DNA of 64,000 nt. Source: Marsupella aquatica. Taxonomy: Eukaryota > Marchantiophyta. The translations under genes and the position numbers were made by a program. The notes under the pieces are model-generated. The model saw nothing but the letters and a program-made list of their open reading frames with translations, was not told where the DNA came from and did not search any database. Numbering within the stretch: the first letter of the stretch is position 1; the number at the start of each line of letters is the position of its first letter. Positions 34,201 to 46,400 of this stretch are shown piece after piece. The stretch is from positions 1,364,001 to 1,428,000 of the forward strand of contig OZ316898.1 in the NCBI GenBank assembly GCA_973895155.1. The letters run 5' to 3'.

Positions 34201-35693
34201 ACGAATTGATATTTGCCTAGAATTCAAGTGGCACTGACTCCCAACAATGACCAACACTACCACTTTTGTCATTTCTGTCAATGGCAATACCAAGTTTACA
34301 CAGACCACTTTCCTTAATTCCGGTGGATCTTTATTTCGTTTTTTAACATCTAGAATCCAGAATCAGACTGATTTTGATAATGTCGAAAAAAGTGTCCCTT
34401 GTACTAACATTCTAGTTGTGAAATAAATCCACTTCATTGCAGATGGATGTGCAACATGGTTCGCAACTCCAGACAGATTAAACATGAGCTCCCAAAGGAC
34501 AGGTCACCTAGGATATTGAATCTATAATTCAGTTAGTTTAGATAACTGTGCTCCTGCATTAGAGTTTGCCTTCACATAACCCAAGGCTCTCAATTCTTGC
34601 AAGAGCCTCTTTTCGGCAAACGCCTCGAGTGTGGGACTATTCGATGGAAGGTTGGCTGCGAGAATTATGCTCCAGCCTATTTTTAAAGAAAGTCTTCGGG
34701 CCATGCTTGCTCCGACGCTGTCGGCACCTCCACCGATGAGAGTTGTTAAGCTCGGTGTTTTGTCAAAAGGCGAAGGGAATGAAGCATAAAGATGGCCTAG
34801 TCGCGCGGAGTTGCAACCAACCCAAATGTATAACTGGTCCGTGAATTTCAATATCTGGAAATGAAAGGTGGCCTCGTCAATTTCGTCTGAAAATGCAGAG
34901 AGGGGAAGGCCTCCACCATCGCCGGCAACAACAACGTCTTCCATGGGACAGAACTAATTGAATGAAGGACTCCCGTCCGTCGCAAAGCGTCCTCCACAAA
35001 CGATCCACTCTTCAGCGATTCGTTCGCCCTTTCGCTCGGTCGCGCGAAGCAGATTAAGGAGCAGCTCAGCACAAAGCAAACCTACGATGCGAAAGTGAGG
35101 CTCTTCAGGGCAATGCTGGGGACAAGGGGAGGTTCCCGTAGTAGTAAGTCACAAAATCAATCCAGTGCGGTCGACAACCATCTGCTCCACAGTGTCTCTG
35201 ATACGAAATGAAAATAGAGGTCACAAACACTAACAGTTCGCTGGATATGAAACGAAAGTAAAGATGATAAACCCTGAACCCAAAATCCAGGAAAGCTTCA
35301 GCCTCGAAGACGGCGAAAGAGCAGGCACACAGTTTCTCTGATATGAAATGAAAATAGAGGTCACAAACACCAACACTTCGCTCGATATGAAACGAAAGTA
35401 AAGATGATGACCCAGAACCCAAAATCCAGGAAAGCTTCAACCCCGAAGATTGCAAAAGAGCAGGAAGAAGGAGAGTTGCTGGGCACGGAGGACGGCGAGC
35501 GAGCTATGTACCTAGTTGGCGTGAGGAGGCCGTAGTGGTACAGGCGCCGGCGCAAGAAGGAGGTCGCAGAGTAGAGCACAGAAGCCAACGAGAGGATTGG
35601 GAGAAGCGCCTTTTCGAAGAAGGGAAGGGTGGGCACGAGATTGTCGTCCGTTTTCGCAATGCGGGCGACAGCTTCTCGAACTCGCTGCCTCAT
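31279..35693 (-). CDS. LpxK: Tetraacyldisaccharide 4'-kinase (LpxK homologue)
   Basis: Phosphorylates the 4' position of a lipid A-type disaccharide; plants keep this bacterial-type pathway in organelles, with an uncertain product. Eight exons: 35693-35512, 33380-33257, 33018-32770, 32611-32435, 32308-32057, 31910-31851, 31753-31670, 31422-31279; total 1272 bases, 423 residues. Exon 1 encodes a hydrophobic N-terminal segment with Arg-rich ends. Exon 2 has the Walker A-type loop in [15 protein letters not shown]. Exon 3 has [13 protein letters not shown] at its junction and ends in VILDDGMQ. Exon 4 has [14 protein letters not shown]. Exon 7 ends LLVLTEK, continued as DYIRDP. The intron after exon 5 needs a GC donor (CAG|GCATGA). 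The 2.1-kb first intron contains a separate PAC4 gene. The exon 4 donor (GCC|GTAGAA) is the weakest junction but is required by phase. Confidence 0.9.
34522..34944 (-). CDS. Proteasome assembly chaperone 4 (PAC4/PSMG4-like)
   Basis: Helps assemble the alpha ring of the 20S proteasome, normally as a dimer with PAC3. One intronless frame of 140 residues, close to the usual family length (about 120-140). The characteristic central block is present: [17 protein letters not shown], then a TSL-like stretch (TPSLTTLIG), then a Ser/Ala-rich helix ([11 protein letters not shown]) and a C-terminal LLQELRALG helix. It lies wholly within intron 1 of LpxK on the same strand, so the LpxK pre-mRNA should contain it. 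Whether it uses its own promoter cannot be read here; the nearest upstream sequence is a pair of 140-bp tandem repeats. Lack of introns could mean retroposition (inference). Confidence 0.85.
   Translation of the reverse strand: MEDVVVAGDGGGLPLSAFSDEIDEATFHFQILKFTDQLYIWVGCNSARLGHLYASFPSPFDKTPSLTTLIGGGADSVGASMARRLSLKIGWSIILAANLPSNSPTLEAFAEKRLLQELRALGYVKANSNAGAQLSKLTEL
35191..35466. repeat. Tandem duplication, about 140 bp x 2
   Basis: Copies begin AGTGTCTCTGATACGAAATG (35191) and AGTTTCTCTGATATGAAATG (35331). Both run through GATATGAAACGAAAGTAAAG and CCAAAATCCAGGAAAGCTTC. They lie within intron 1 of LpxK, between its first exon and the nested PAC4 gene, so they may belong to the PAC4 promoter region. 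Confidence 0.85.
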
Positions 35694-35790
35694 CGTCGTT
35701 CCCAGAGATGAAATAACACGAAATCATGCACTTCTCGGTGCCCTTCAAAGAAGTTGATTTGCTTCACATTGTACATTTTACCTTTGTACC

Positions 35791-35968
35791 CATTACTGAG
35801 ACTGGAGGGAGGTTCAAGTGTTGCAATCTAGCTTAATATCAATTATGGGTCATGAGTAGGTATGAATGGTTTCTGTTGGCCATTATTGAGACTGGAAATT
35901 CAAGTGTTGCAATCTAGCTTAATCTCAATTATGGGGGCATGGGTAGCTATCCATGTTTTCTATTGGGG
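35791..35968. repeat. Tandem duplication, about 90 bp x 2
   Basis: Copies begin CATTACTGAGACTGGA and CATTATTGAGACTGGA and share TTCAAGTGTTGCAATCTAGC. They sit just upstream of the LpxK start. Confidence 0.8.
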
Positions 35969-37321
35969 AGTCTCAAAGCTAGGCCATGCCAGGTTATTGC
36001 CTTTCCATAACTCTTGAATTCAAGAGTTATGCAACTCCAACTCCAATTAACGTATGTTGTGGGAGCCCATCGTTAGCTACTCTAAGAAAAAGCTTACGGG
36101 CTCAACACTTAAACTATAACCTTGATAATGTTTTTGTAACTTTAGACATGAATCCATAAATTCAAAAATCTGGGAAGATATGATTGAAGGCATATGGGCT
36201 TTGGGGCTGACCTGGTAGTGGCTCCTGCATTCAGGGTGGCAGCTGACCGAGAATTAAATAAAATTGATATCTGCCATCACATTCAGGTGAGATCCTAATC
36301 CCTGCCTTATGGGGCTGATCAATTCTGCCTCCCCTTGTTTTACAAAATCCTTAGTTGGGTCCCATAACCCAAGTTATGGGATGAACTGTAAATCCGTAAC
36401 TTATGGTTAGTTGTTTGCTTATACCTCATAAGTAGTGGTGGCAGGTGGCAGGTGGCAGGTATTGATCACTCCCCTTTTTCATTGCATGTTGAACCTCCCT
36501 ATGCCCATTGAGACTGGAGGCTCTACTTGGAGCTACATTGAAGTTGAATCAGACAAGTGTCACAGCCTTTTTTCTTTTCTTTCTTTGTGAAAGGAGGCAA
36601 CGGAAGCCGGTTGCAACATTTGAACCCAAGACTAATGACTCCCTACTCAAGTGAGCTAGAAGCCAGTTGCAACATTTGTACCCAAGAGGTATGAGTGCCT
36701 ATTCAAGTGAGCTACCACTCAACCATTCCTGCTTCAGACAAGTGTCACAACCTTATTAGTAACTATCAATTGTTGGTGTGAAGTATAGGTCACTCCCATT
36801 AGTCAAATGGAAACTTCCCATTTGGCAGCAGCCCATTTGAAAAAGTGACTAAGCAAGATTATGTAGGTGAGATAATTTTCCCCTAGAATTTTTCATTTGA
36901 CAAGGCAATTGAGTGAAAAAGTGAGTCAAAAAGGTTACCCAAGTAGAAGTCTCCAACTCGGCCAGGTGTCAAGACAAAATTGCGCTGATGGGACTGCCTG
37001 ATCTCAGGAGGGTCACTTCCACGGAAGTGGCACATCACGTGCGACAAAGTATAGGCCCATTTAAATGGGTGTGGCAAAAGACTTCCAACGTTTGGTGGAA
37101 GAACACATAAGGCATTTTCTATTGATTGGTCGACCTTAAAGAAAATATAGCCCTATTTAATTGTAAAAAATACTTTCTTTAAGATTTTAGGGGTTTTTTT
37201 AGTAAAAAATGACAAAATTTAAAGAAAGAAAGGGTTTTGCAAAAAAATATTTTTCACTTATAAGTTAGGGAGGTCAAACCCTAAAACGCCGCACGCGATG
37301 TATGGCCCTCCATATAGTGAA

Positions 37322-37352
37322 AACCCCCCCTCCCCCCCCCCCCCCCCCCCCC
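37322..37352. repeat. Poly-C homopolymer tract
   Basis: A nearly uninterrupted C run broken by one T and ended by ACCCACAC. Its length in the assembly may be unreliable. Confidence 0.9.
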
Positions 37353-37826
37353 ACCCACACGCGAGTGCCTGATGAGAGTACTTGATACAGTTTCTAAGTC
37401 AAACCATATCTCTCAGAGCAACTCATGGGAGTACCTGATGATTTATGGGGTTAACAGCATTTGGTTGAGAGTGTTAAGACCTTGATGGCAGTTTCAACTT
37501 TTTTGTGGCCTCCAATTGTGCCAAGGGTCATTCATTGGGGAGACACAGTTGCATTGCACTTTACAAAATCTTGGGGCAGTTTCTTTATATAAGGTTGCCA
37601 ATCCTACATGGGATGGAGTGGGGCCCAAATTTTACTCATGGGAGCACATTTTAGTCCTAGGTTTCAGACCACCTCTCTTGGAAGTCTCTTCATTAGGCTC
37701 CTTTGATACATTCCTATTTTGAGTCATTTGCATTAAAAGTGGACCTACAAGTCCTTCATCAGATCTTCTATTGGGCTTTAGCCAAAGAATTCAGTGACTT
37801 TTAGATGGAATAGTCTCCAGCTTGCC

Positions 37827-37926
37827 NNNNNNNNNNNNNNNNNNNNNNNNNNNNNNNNNNNNNNNNNNNNNNNNNNNNNNNNNNNNNNNNNNNNNNNNNN
37901 NNNNNNNNNNNNNNNNNNNNNNNNNN
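37827..37926. other. Assembly gap of 100 N
   Basis: Exactly 100 unknown bases, a conventional placeholder, so the true distance is not known. Confidence 0.99.
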
Positions 37927-38438
37927 TACTGCCCCCATGGTTGTGTAAAGATACGAATGGATCTACACTCTGCACCACAAAGGTACACTCTCTCCCAACC
38001 CGAGGATGAGGTTTGCATTAATATACTGTCATTATGCAGGTTGAGGGTTTGTTGAGAATGTCACACTAGTATCCCCGTCCCATTGTTGTATCTTAAAGAT
38101 TATGCATTTATTTTATTTTTTTGCAAAATGGCCCTACTAATTCTATAGAACGAAACAACCATGAATGGAACCAAAGGGCAGACCACTAGAAGGGGAAGTG
38201 GCCCCTAAATCGTCTTCCATCATCGCTAAACACCTATTTTGATCCCACCATAGAGAACTTTTAAGCAGGTTGCTTACACTGATCCCCGTCATCAAAATCA
38301 CCAATGCAATAATCTGCGGCAAGGTGGAAACAATGTCTGAGGAGCTCGTTGAACTTAAACCTTCGAACAAATTGCGACTACTGGAAGAGAAAAACAGCCA
38401 TGCCATTTACAGTGGTTTCTTTCCTTCCCAATATTTGG

Positions 38439-38601
38439 TTACAAAATTCCTAGTATCTTTTGCCTCCAACTTGTTTCAAGCCCTGAAATTATTATAGACA
38501 TTGCGAAACCTTAAAACGGGTTACAAAATTCCTAGTATCCTTTGCCTCCAAGTTGTTTCAAGCCCTGAAATTATTATAGACATTACGAAACCTTAAAACG
38601 G
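38439..38601. repeat. Tandem duplication, 82 bp x 2
   Basis: Two nearly identical copies begin TTACAAAATTCCTAGTATC and end CGAAACCTTAAAACGG, with only about three differences. This implies a very recent duplication. Confidence 0.9.
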
Positions 38602-40475
38602 CCATCAGGCATACACTACTGTAGGTGATGGTGGCCCTCGTGAGATACACATGGGGACAACCACTGCCCATCAGGATCCACCACATTTGAGCATCGATAA
38701 GAGTTCTTTCCTGAAGTAATGGAGGCTGGCATGGTAGAGGAGGGAGTGGCTGGACTGTGCCATACAGGAGAAGTTTTGGACACGTTCCCCTTATGTAGTT
38801 CAGGGCCAGTGATGGTTTGAGGCCGTTGTTTTCTCAACCATACCACCCGTTCGGAGAGGGACCTTATCATGCAAGATGTGTTTTAGGAGGTCATACAAAA
38901 CCTCTACAATGTCATGTCCCACCTTGAAAGAAAACAATAAAGCTTCAGGTCTTGTTGAGAGACAATTGTGAATAAATCAGCATCTCTCGTTAGGGTAAGC
39001 CTTGTCAAGAGTCTTTCCAGCAATGGGGAATAAAACTACAGACTTGCAAGACGCAAAGGACGACGGAAATTTTAGTCCCGGCATCGAGACCAACTTCTCC
39101 TTTAAGCCCCCTTGTGAGCATGCTCATAAGCCACTTGCCAGTAAGAGGTGCTACGAAGTCCCAGTGATGCCAGTAAAGATTAAGAAATATAAAATCTTGA
39201 TCATACTATGCAACAGAGACAAGATTGCAAGAACCATACTTCAAGAGCAGTGGCGAGCAATTACTCCCTTTTGGGATTTTGGGACGGAGAAGACGTTTAC
39301 TCGACTGGGAATGAAGAACGAATACCTGCTTCTGATCCATCCTAAGCTAACCTTCTAAAATCATATCGAATTACGTTTATTTCGCACGACCAGCAGACAA
39401 GAGATTTCATGAACTGGTCTTGCTAATGAGAGATAAAAATCAGGACACGCAGGATCTCGTCCTAGACTTAATTTAGCTCTGTTGATCCTATGTTGTCTTA
39501 AGTAGCACTTCGAGTGGAGCTGCTGACGATAAAAATGATGAACTTGGTCATATTTGTTTTCCTCCTCAGTAGTGAGGCCCACCAAGACACGTCCAATGGA
39601 GCTACTTACCCTAGTGCTTGGGCTCTGCCTGGTGTAGTGAAACTCTTCATTGTGCTAAGTGCAACACCTGTACTCGTGCCGCAGGGTCCTAACCATGCAT
39701 GTCAACACTTGTCAACATCAGCTCCTGAAAAAACAACTCCTTCAAAACCATACAATTTCCACCGAGGGCCCCAGTATTGTGTCCGAATTAAAATCTGCCT
39801 CCATCCCGCAGAACAGAGGCTGATAAAACATCAGTCTTCAGCAGCAATTTTGCGGGTCATCCACCCAAAACTTGCATAACACACAAATGACAGTTCTGAC
39901 TGCATTGACACCATACAAATTACTTGCACGTGCGGACTCCAAAAGCTTCTTACCTAACAGATGGTATCTGTTGATGGCGCTCCTCCAGAAAACTCCACCA
40001 CGTCCTTTAAGCCTTAATTACTATAACTATCCAGAAGTACAAACTGTGCAACCAGATTACACACCATGCTCCATGACATACGAGACACTGCTTTGATAAA
40101 TTGGATTAAAACAGATATTTTAGCAACATGCCACAAACTTCGGAGGCTTCAAGGTATTGCTTGATCTCAGCATGTTCCTGCTTTAATTGAATGTGAGATC
40201 CTGACCATAACAATATGTATGGAAACTATACGTGATCTCCAGCACATCCTTGCAACTGTCGACAAGATCAGATCTAGGTTGGTCAAAAGGAGGGCTATCT
40301 CAGCGCTTTCCATCAGCTGACATCTGCATCCTCCTAAGACCTATCTGTGTGCTGGCTGGTACCTAGCACCACTGGATGTGGGATAACGATACAAAATCTC
40401 TTAGCAGAAGGATGACTTGACCTAGACAACAACTGGAAATATGAACAAGATTACACTCAACTTTGTTGTGCACAG

Positions 40476-43400
40476 CTAATGAAAGAGTCGAACGGTCCGT
40501 GGACTCTGCCAACTACAACCCACAGCCCAATTGATAACACCTCCAATGTTTTGAAGGCTAGCGCATGCATTCACCTGTTGCAAAAGTAGATTAAAAGCCA
40601 TTATGAGACGTTGCTACCGTCATTGCAAACTGAGCAGAATTTCTTACAAAAATTCTTCAGATAGGCAATCATTTGACAGCTTCTCTCTGAAAAGCAATGA
40701 GATCGTACCAGACTGTCAAGATCTCCTTCGATGTCGAAAATCATTATCCCCAGCCCCCTACTCTGATCAGTTTCAGCCTGCAAAAGAAATTTGTGTCAGT
40801 GACTATGAGATTCAATCCAAATAAAGATTCCGCAGTCTGCAGTAAGGATATGAAAGTCGAGAGTTACGGGGAAAAAAGGGGTGGTAGATATGATTACTTA
40901 CAGCACAAGCACAGATAAGCATTCCAGAGGCTCCCAAAAGTGCTGTGACCTCTGCAAGCATACCTGATCCAATCATATTCAGACCAACGTCAATACACCT
41001 CCCAAGGAGTTTCACCAATCCAATAAATGAAGTATGCGGCTGTAAACTCATCTACCATGATTTCACACAGGCAATCCATTACAAGATTTTATGACAAAAA
41101 ATTCTCATAAGCAAGCGACTTCATTTAGTGTCCCAAAAGCGCTAGGGAATGAACGGACTTATGAGAGTGCGGATATCATACGTTTTCGATCTACACAGCA
41201 GATACTTAGCCACTGGACCGAACGATCTCCACTTCCATGCCACATTGCCACCCGTCCAATTTGCCATGCTTCAAATTTGGCCATGACCTCATCTTCAATG
41301 GTCATCCGCAAACTGGCTGTACTGGAACTTATTCGAGCTGTTCCGTTGATGTATCCTCTACCTTGCTCTCCAAAGATCTCATCTATCAATTTACTGTGTT
41401 TCCCATTGACTGGTGTGCCATTGACAGGTGTGCCATTGACGGGTACCCCATTGACCGGTGTGCCATTGACCGGTGTGCCATTGATTCGTATACCATGAAC
41501 TGACGTGCCATTGACTGCTGTTCCATTTACTGCTACTATGGGTCCAGGAAAAGGATCAGCTGTCTTTATCCTTCCAGAACCTGAACCATTTGATGGGTAC
41601 TCAATTCTACTTCTGCCATTCAGAACCTCTTGAGCTCTGAGATTAGAAGACTTGTGAAGGATCTCTGAACCCGGATATGAGTCTGATTCATCATCATCAA
41701 AATCTGCCTCACAACCTGACTTAACCGCTGTGGTCCAGGACGCGAAATCCTCATCCGACTCTGAGAATTCGGAGACAAAGTCTTTCACACAGACCGCTGT
41801 AAGTTCCTCTGCTGACAATGTAGCTTGATCTTTTAAGAGCTGCGCTTGGTCTTTCAAGAACTGCACACACGAGCCAACAACTGGACTTGCATTAGCATGA
41901 ACATCTTCAGAAACATGGACCGCAGTAGAAGAGCTAGATAAAAATCTAGATATGAAACACCCCGAGGGTAGTGAGATACTGAGAGGTGATCATGAATGGT
42001 ACGTGTCAGATAGAATGACTAACGACGTAGAAGGATGAGGAAAACAGCCAGCTCAGCTCCAACCACACATTGTCAAGCGCGCCTGGATTTGTCCTAGGTC
42101 GCTTATTTGGTTATCTAACTTCAAAAACATCAAAATGAAAGTGCAGCAAAATGAAACAAATCATGCGGTGTGTAAGAAAGATATCTAAGGTTAACGTACC
42201 TTTGTGAGTTTATGGCGTGCACTGCGTGTCCTGGCAAACTGGAGCCACTGTCGGTGCAGCTCAAATAATTTCCTTTCGGAAGCTCCCTGCAATTAAATGT
42301 CGAGGATACGATCAAGATAACTTTCAAAGACAATTGTTCTGCATAACGATATTGAGCTTCTTATAATACCAAGTTCGTCACCCGGCTTGCTAGTGAGGAA
42401 AGAAATACAGGGAAGCCTAAATTTGCAAGCCTCGGGAAGCCACAATCTGCATGGTGGTTTTAGTCCACAGAACCCCAGCAATGCAATTTAAATCCAAGTG
42501 ATCCTAATAGATTTGGGCAAGAACTCACTTCATAAGTTACAACTTCAACGACTTCAGCATTTGCTAAAGTATGTGTTGGAGAGACAAGGTTGCCATTCAC
42601 CTGCCAACATAGCATGAAATTGAGTAGTGGATTTCCTGTCAACATCCGCAGCAATGCAGTCTGAAAAGAAAGCATATCACAAAAAGTTGACTTTCTCACC
42701 TGGTCCAGTATGTCTTACGAACCCTATACCATGGCGCTATTGTACAGGTTATTTTGGGGAGCAATTTTTGCAAAAAACTGCAAAGCCTGTCGAGGAAATC
42801 TGCTATTCAGGCAAAGAACGACATGTTATGACTCACCTTCGCTGCCACCATCTTGTTACCAACATCTGTGTGTATTTGGTAGGCGTAATCAACAACAGTT
42901 GCACCTTTGGGGAGGTTCTTGATCTGCAAGCAGCCGGTCAAGTACGGGAATGAATTCTTCCGAAGAGAACACCAACGAATCTTCAAACACTCAACCATAA
43001 GCAACAAGTTAATTAGGCAGAACTCTTCCATGTGATGTACACAGGATTGCATTCGACTTACCTCTCCTTTCGGTGTAAAAACAAAGACGCGACTGCCTAG
43101 TAAGTCACCAGTGATTGTGTCAACAAATTCCCGGGATGTCATGTTACCGACAAACTCCTCCTGCCACTCTCGAATGGAATTCAACCAGCTCACCTGGAGA
43201 AGCTCCATCGTTAACAGGGGATAAGCGCAACAAAATAACAAGCTGCCCAATATAAATAAAGAAGAACGAAAGGGGTTGAGCAACAGAGGCAGCCAGTCCA
43301 ATCGAGATAAAATACAGAAGCACCACTGGACAGCTTACCCTGCGAGCAATCTCCGCATCGTTCAAATTGTTACTCCATCCACGACGAGCAGCCTCATTTG

Positions 43401-46400
43401 TCACACTCAAACTGTTTCCCGCAAATGCTCCAATAAGGTCTGGATCAGACCCCCAGACCCCCTTTCCGCTATGGTGTGCAGCAATCCCCCATTCAGCAAG
43501 TTTATCCATCTCCTCTGTCCTAATCTACATCATGGAAGACACCAGATGGAAGACACCACACTCTTTAGGCTCCAATCTCTTGAAATTTCTGTGTTTCACA
43601 AATAGACCTGTAGCATAATATCCAAGTACCTGAATCTCCAGAGGAAAATATGTTGCCGATCCAAATGGTATGACTGTCGTGTGAAGACTCTGATATCCAT
43701 TTGGCTTTGGTGTGGCGATATAATCCTTTACCTGAGATAAACAAGATCCCAAAGATATTACGTCAACACCAAAAGGTCCTCCATAGTTAGTAAAGAACCA
43801 TTAAGCCTGCTCTATACACTCTGTCAAATGCTGTAAGAGAAAACACACGTCACCTAATGAAGCTGAAGGGCTCTAAAGATACATAAAATTTAAAATTGTA
43901 ACATTACCATTCCAGGGACAGGTGGCCACATCGCATGGACTAAACCAAGCACGTGATAGCAAACCTGCAATCGCAGCCATTCGGAAACAATTAGAAGCAG
44001 ACAGTCTTCTCTACTCAGTCGAATCTGCCTGCGCTGGACCAGGCCTTGATTGCCACATCAGTCATCACAAGGAGTCTAGCGCTTAATTTAATAATTATTG
44101 ACATGCACAGATGAAGAAATACCTGCTGAGCAGTACACAGTTTTCCCGTCGTGGCCCCTGGCTGTAATTTCAAGATCACTCTTAACTGCGAGGAATAACA
44201 TTGTTATCAGACAAGCTAACCTATTCCAAAATCTTGGCAATATAAAATAGTATCATTTGTGATCCACCACAGACATCAAGTCCCTGATCGTAGACTGAAA
44301 AACTCAAATATCCACACCTGGTAATTCGAGAGTTGGCCATCAGAAGATTTAACATCGACTTTTGGCTCTGACAGGTCTGAACATGGAGCTACTAACAAAA
44401 CTTTGAAACTTTGTGGAGAATGTCTAGACCAGCAAATGTCTAGTAGGAATTGTACCTGTGCAATATTTCGAATCTCGTCCATTGAGCATTTGGTGTCCCG
44501 CATCTTCTTATACAAACTGTACGCAAAAGCAAGGATTGATAATCCATGTAGAAGAAGTCATTAAATATTTTACAATACAGAAGTATCACTGGGGCTATAT
44601 ACAGATCTTCAGATCTGATAAATATCTCCACAAGATCTCTGTAGAAGAAGCCAAGGGCCTGAAAGACTGATTCCAAAATCATAACCTAGCAAACTTCGAT
44701 ACCTACCCAAAGCAAGAAGATAGAGAAAACTGGAGCTCGACCGTAAGAAATCCATCTGCTAGAACTCAGGTGGCGTCACAACTTTCCAGTACCTCTCGAT
44801 GACACTTTAAGAGCCCTTAAAGAGTAGACAATGATCCAGCAATCTCTAAGTGGCTCTAAGTACCCATTACATTTGTGCTTATTTATACATACCTGTACAA
44901 TTCTTTATAATGAGTACGGACTTTCACGTCCACTGTAATGAAACCAAGAAACTGGTCCTTGTCTATTGTCTCCATTATCACTCTCCTGGCCTGAATTGCA
45001 AAACAAAGAAAAACATTATATCAACCTCATTAGTTATCAGGTAGAGTTCGAGGGACTATCTATCTAAGAAAAGACATGCATCACTCCTGCACTTCAATGG
45101 CAAAACCATGTATCTAACCATTAGAATGAAAACCCGTATTTATATATTTGACGGTTGGGCATTAGTTGAATTGTGCCTGTATTACCTCTATCAAAACATC
45201 TTCTTGTTCTTTGCACAATATAGCAACACGCTGCTTGAGGTTTGTGTAATCTTCCGCATTCGAATACAGGAATGATAGATCCTCCAGTTCCGACTGATAC
45301 AAAAGAATAAAACCACAACAGTTCAGTGCTTGGTGATCGTCTCCACAACAGAATCTCACAAAAGGCATTCAAACCGAAAATCTATCTCGATTTTCTGCAA
45401 AGTCTTCAAAGCCTACTTCAAGACCACACACCTTGATTCGATACATGCCCAGCAACTTTGCTAGGGGCGCAAATACTTGTAGGGTCTCTTCAGCTATGTA
45501 TTGCTGCAAAAGTGATGAGGATCACGCAATCAAAACAGAAATCATGACATATTCATGAGAGGCCATCTAAAGAAAACACTCCATGAGAACAAGTCTTCAC
45601 TGACTTATAAACATATCCAGAAAATCAACCTAAACTCATGGCAGAACCCGCCAAAACAATTCATGGCCTCGTGCATGCTCCATTTGAGTACCTGCTTGTG
45701 TGGAGGCATATGAGCTAATGTTCTCATGTTATGCAATCGATCTGCGAGCTTCACAATGATTACACGAACCTGTTCACAGAGAACATTGAATCATCAAGCA
45801 GGTTGCCTAGTAACCAAGACTTTCCCTGGAGCGCTGACAATAATCAGCTGTCCTTTTCAGACCATGTCAAAAGCTGAAACACCTCCTGCTATTGAAGATT
45901 TCTCACCTAAGTCAGCAGACAGAATAGCCAGGGAGCTCTATCAAAATATCAAAAACCTTAGGAGCTCCACGCAGCACACAATGTCCACCGATATGCAGAA
46001 AGAATTTGTACCTCTTCAGTCATGGCAAGAAACATTTGCCTCAGATCATCAGCCTTCACATCTTGGCTCTTCGACCCACAGCTCGGACGTTGCATCTTCC
46101 CAAGTTTGGACACCTGCTTGGTAGCAAATTCCACTACTTATCAGATGACCTAGCAAGAAATTCTCTGATAGCGACCACTTAGAAAATAGATGTAAGTTTC
46201 AAGAGAAACTTCCACACGTGCCTTGGTTTCACCCTCCACTATGCGCCTCACAACCGATCCAAACTGTTGCTCGATCCTCTCGAATGTCACATGTTCTGTA
46301 TCCTCGACGGTGTCGTGTAAAAGACCAGCAACAATAGTTTCCCAATCCATTTCCTGTGAGGTCAACAAACACGTCAGGCCGAAGTCCAAACCGCGAGTAT

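Larger units (their letters stand above)
35694..40475. other. Intergenic, repeat-rich, with assembly gap
   Basis: No gene is supported. It contains imperfect duplications (for example GCCnGTTGCAACATTTGnACCC near 36.61 and 36.67 kb, and a triple GGTGGCAGGTGGCA run near 36.44 kb), a poly-C run, the N gap and an 82-bp tandem pair. The frame at 39002-39358 (+) lacks a recognisable domain. Confidence 0.5.

Noticed and set aside
36560-36720. Repeated CAAGTGAGCTA(G/C) strings considered as tRNA-like or protein-binding sites
   Set aside because: They are part of a degenerate two-copy duplication; no cloverleaf or B-box arrangement could be drawn.
39002-39358. 118-codon plus-strand frame in the intergenic region
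   Set aside because: No domain, no splice partners and composition like its surroundings.
41389-41550. Short regular repeats resembling a CRISPR array
   Set aside because: Units are contiguous 15-mers without spacers and lie in frame within an RSH1 exon of a plant genome.
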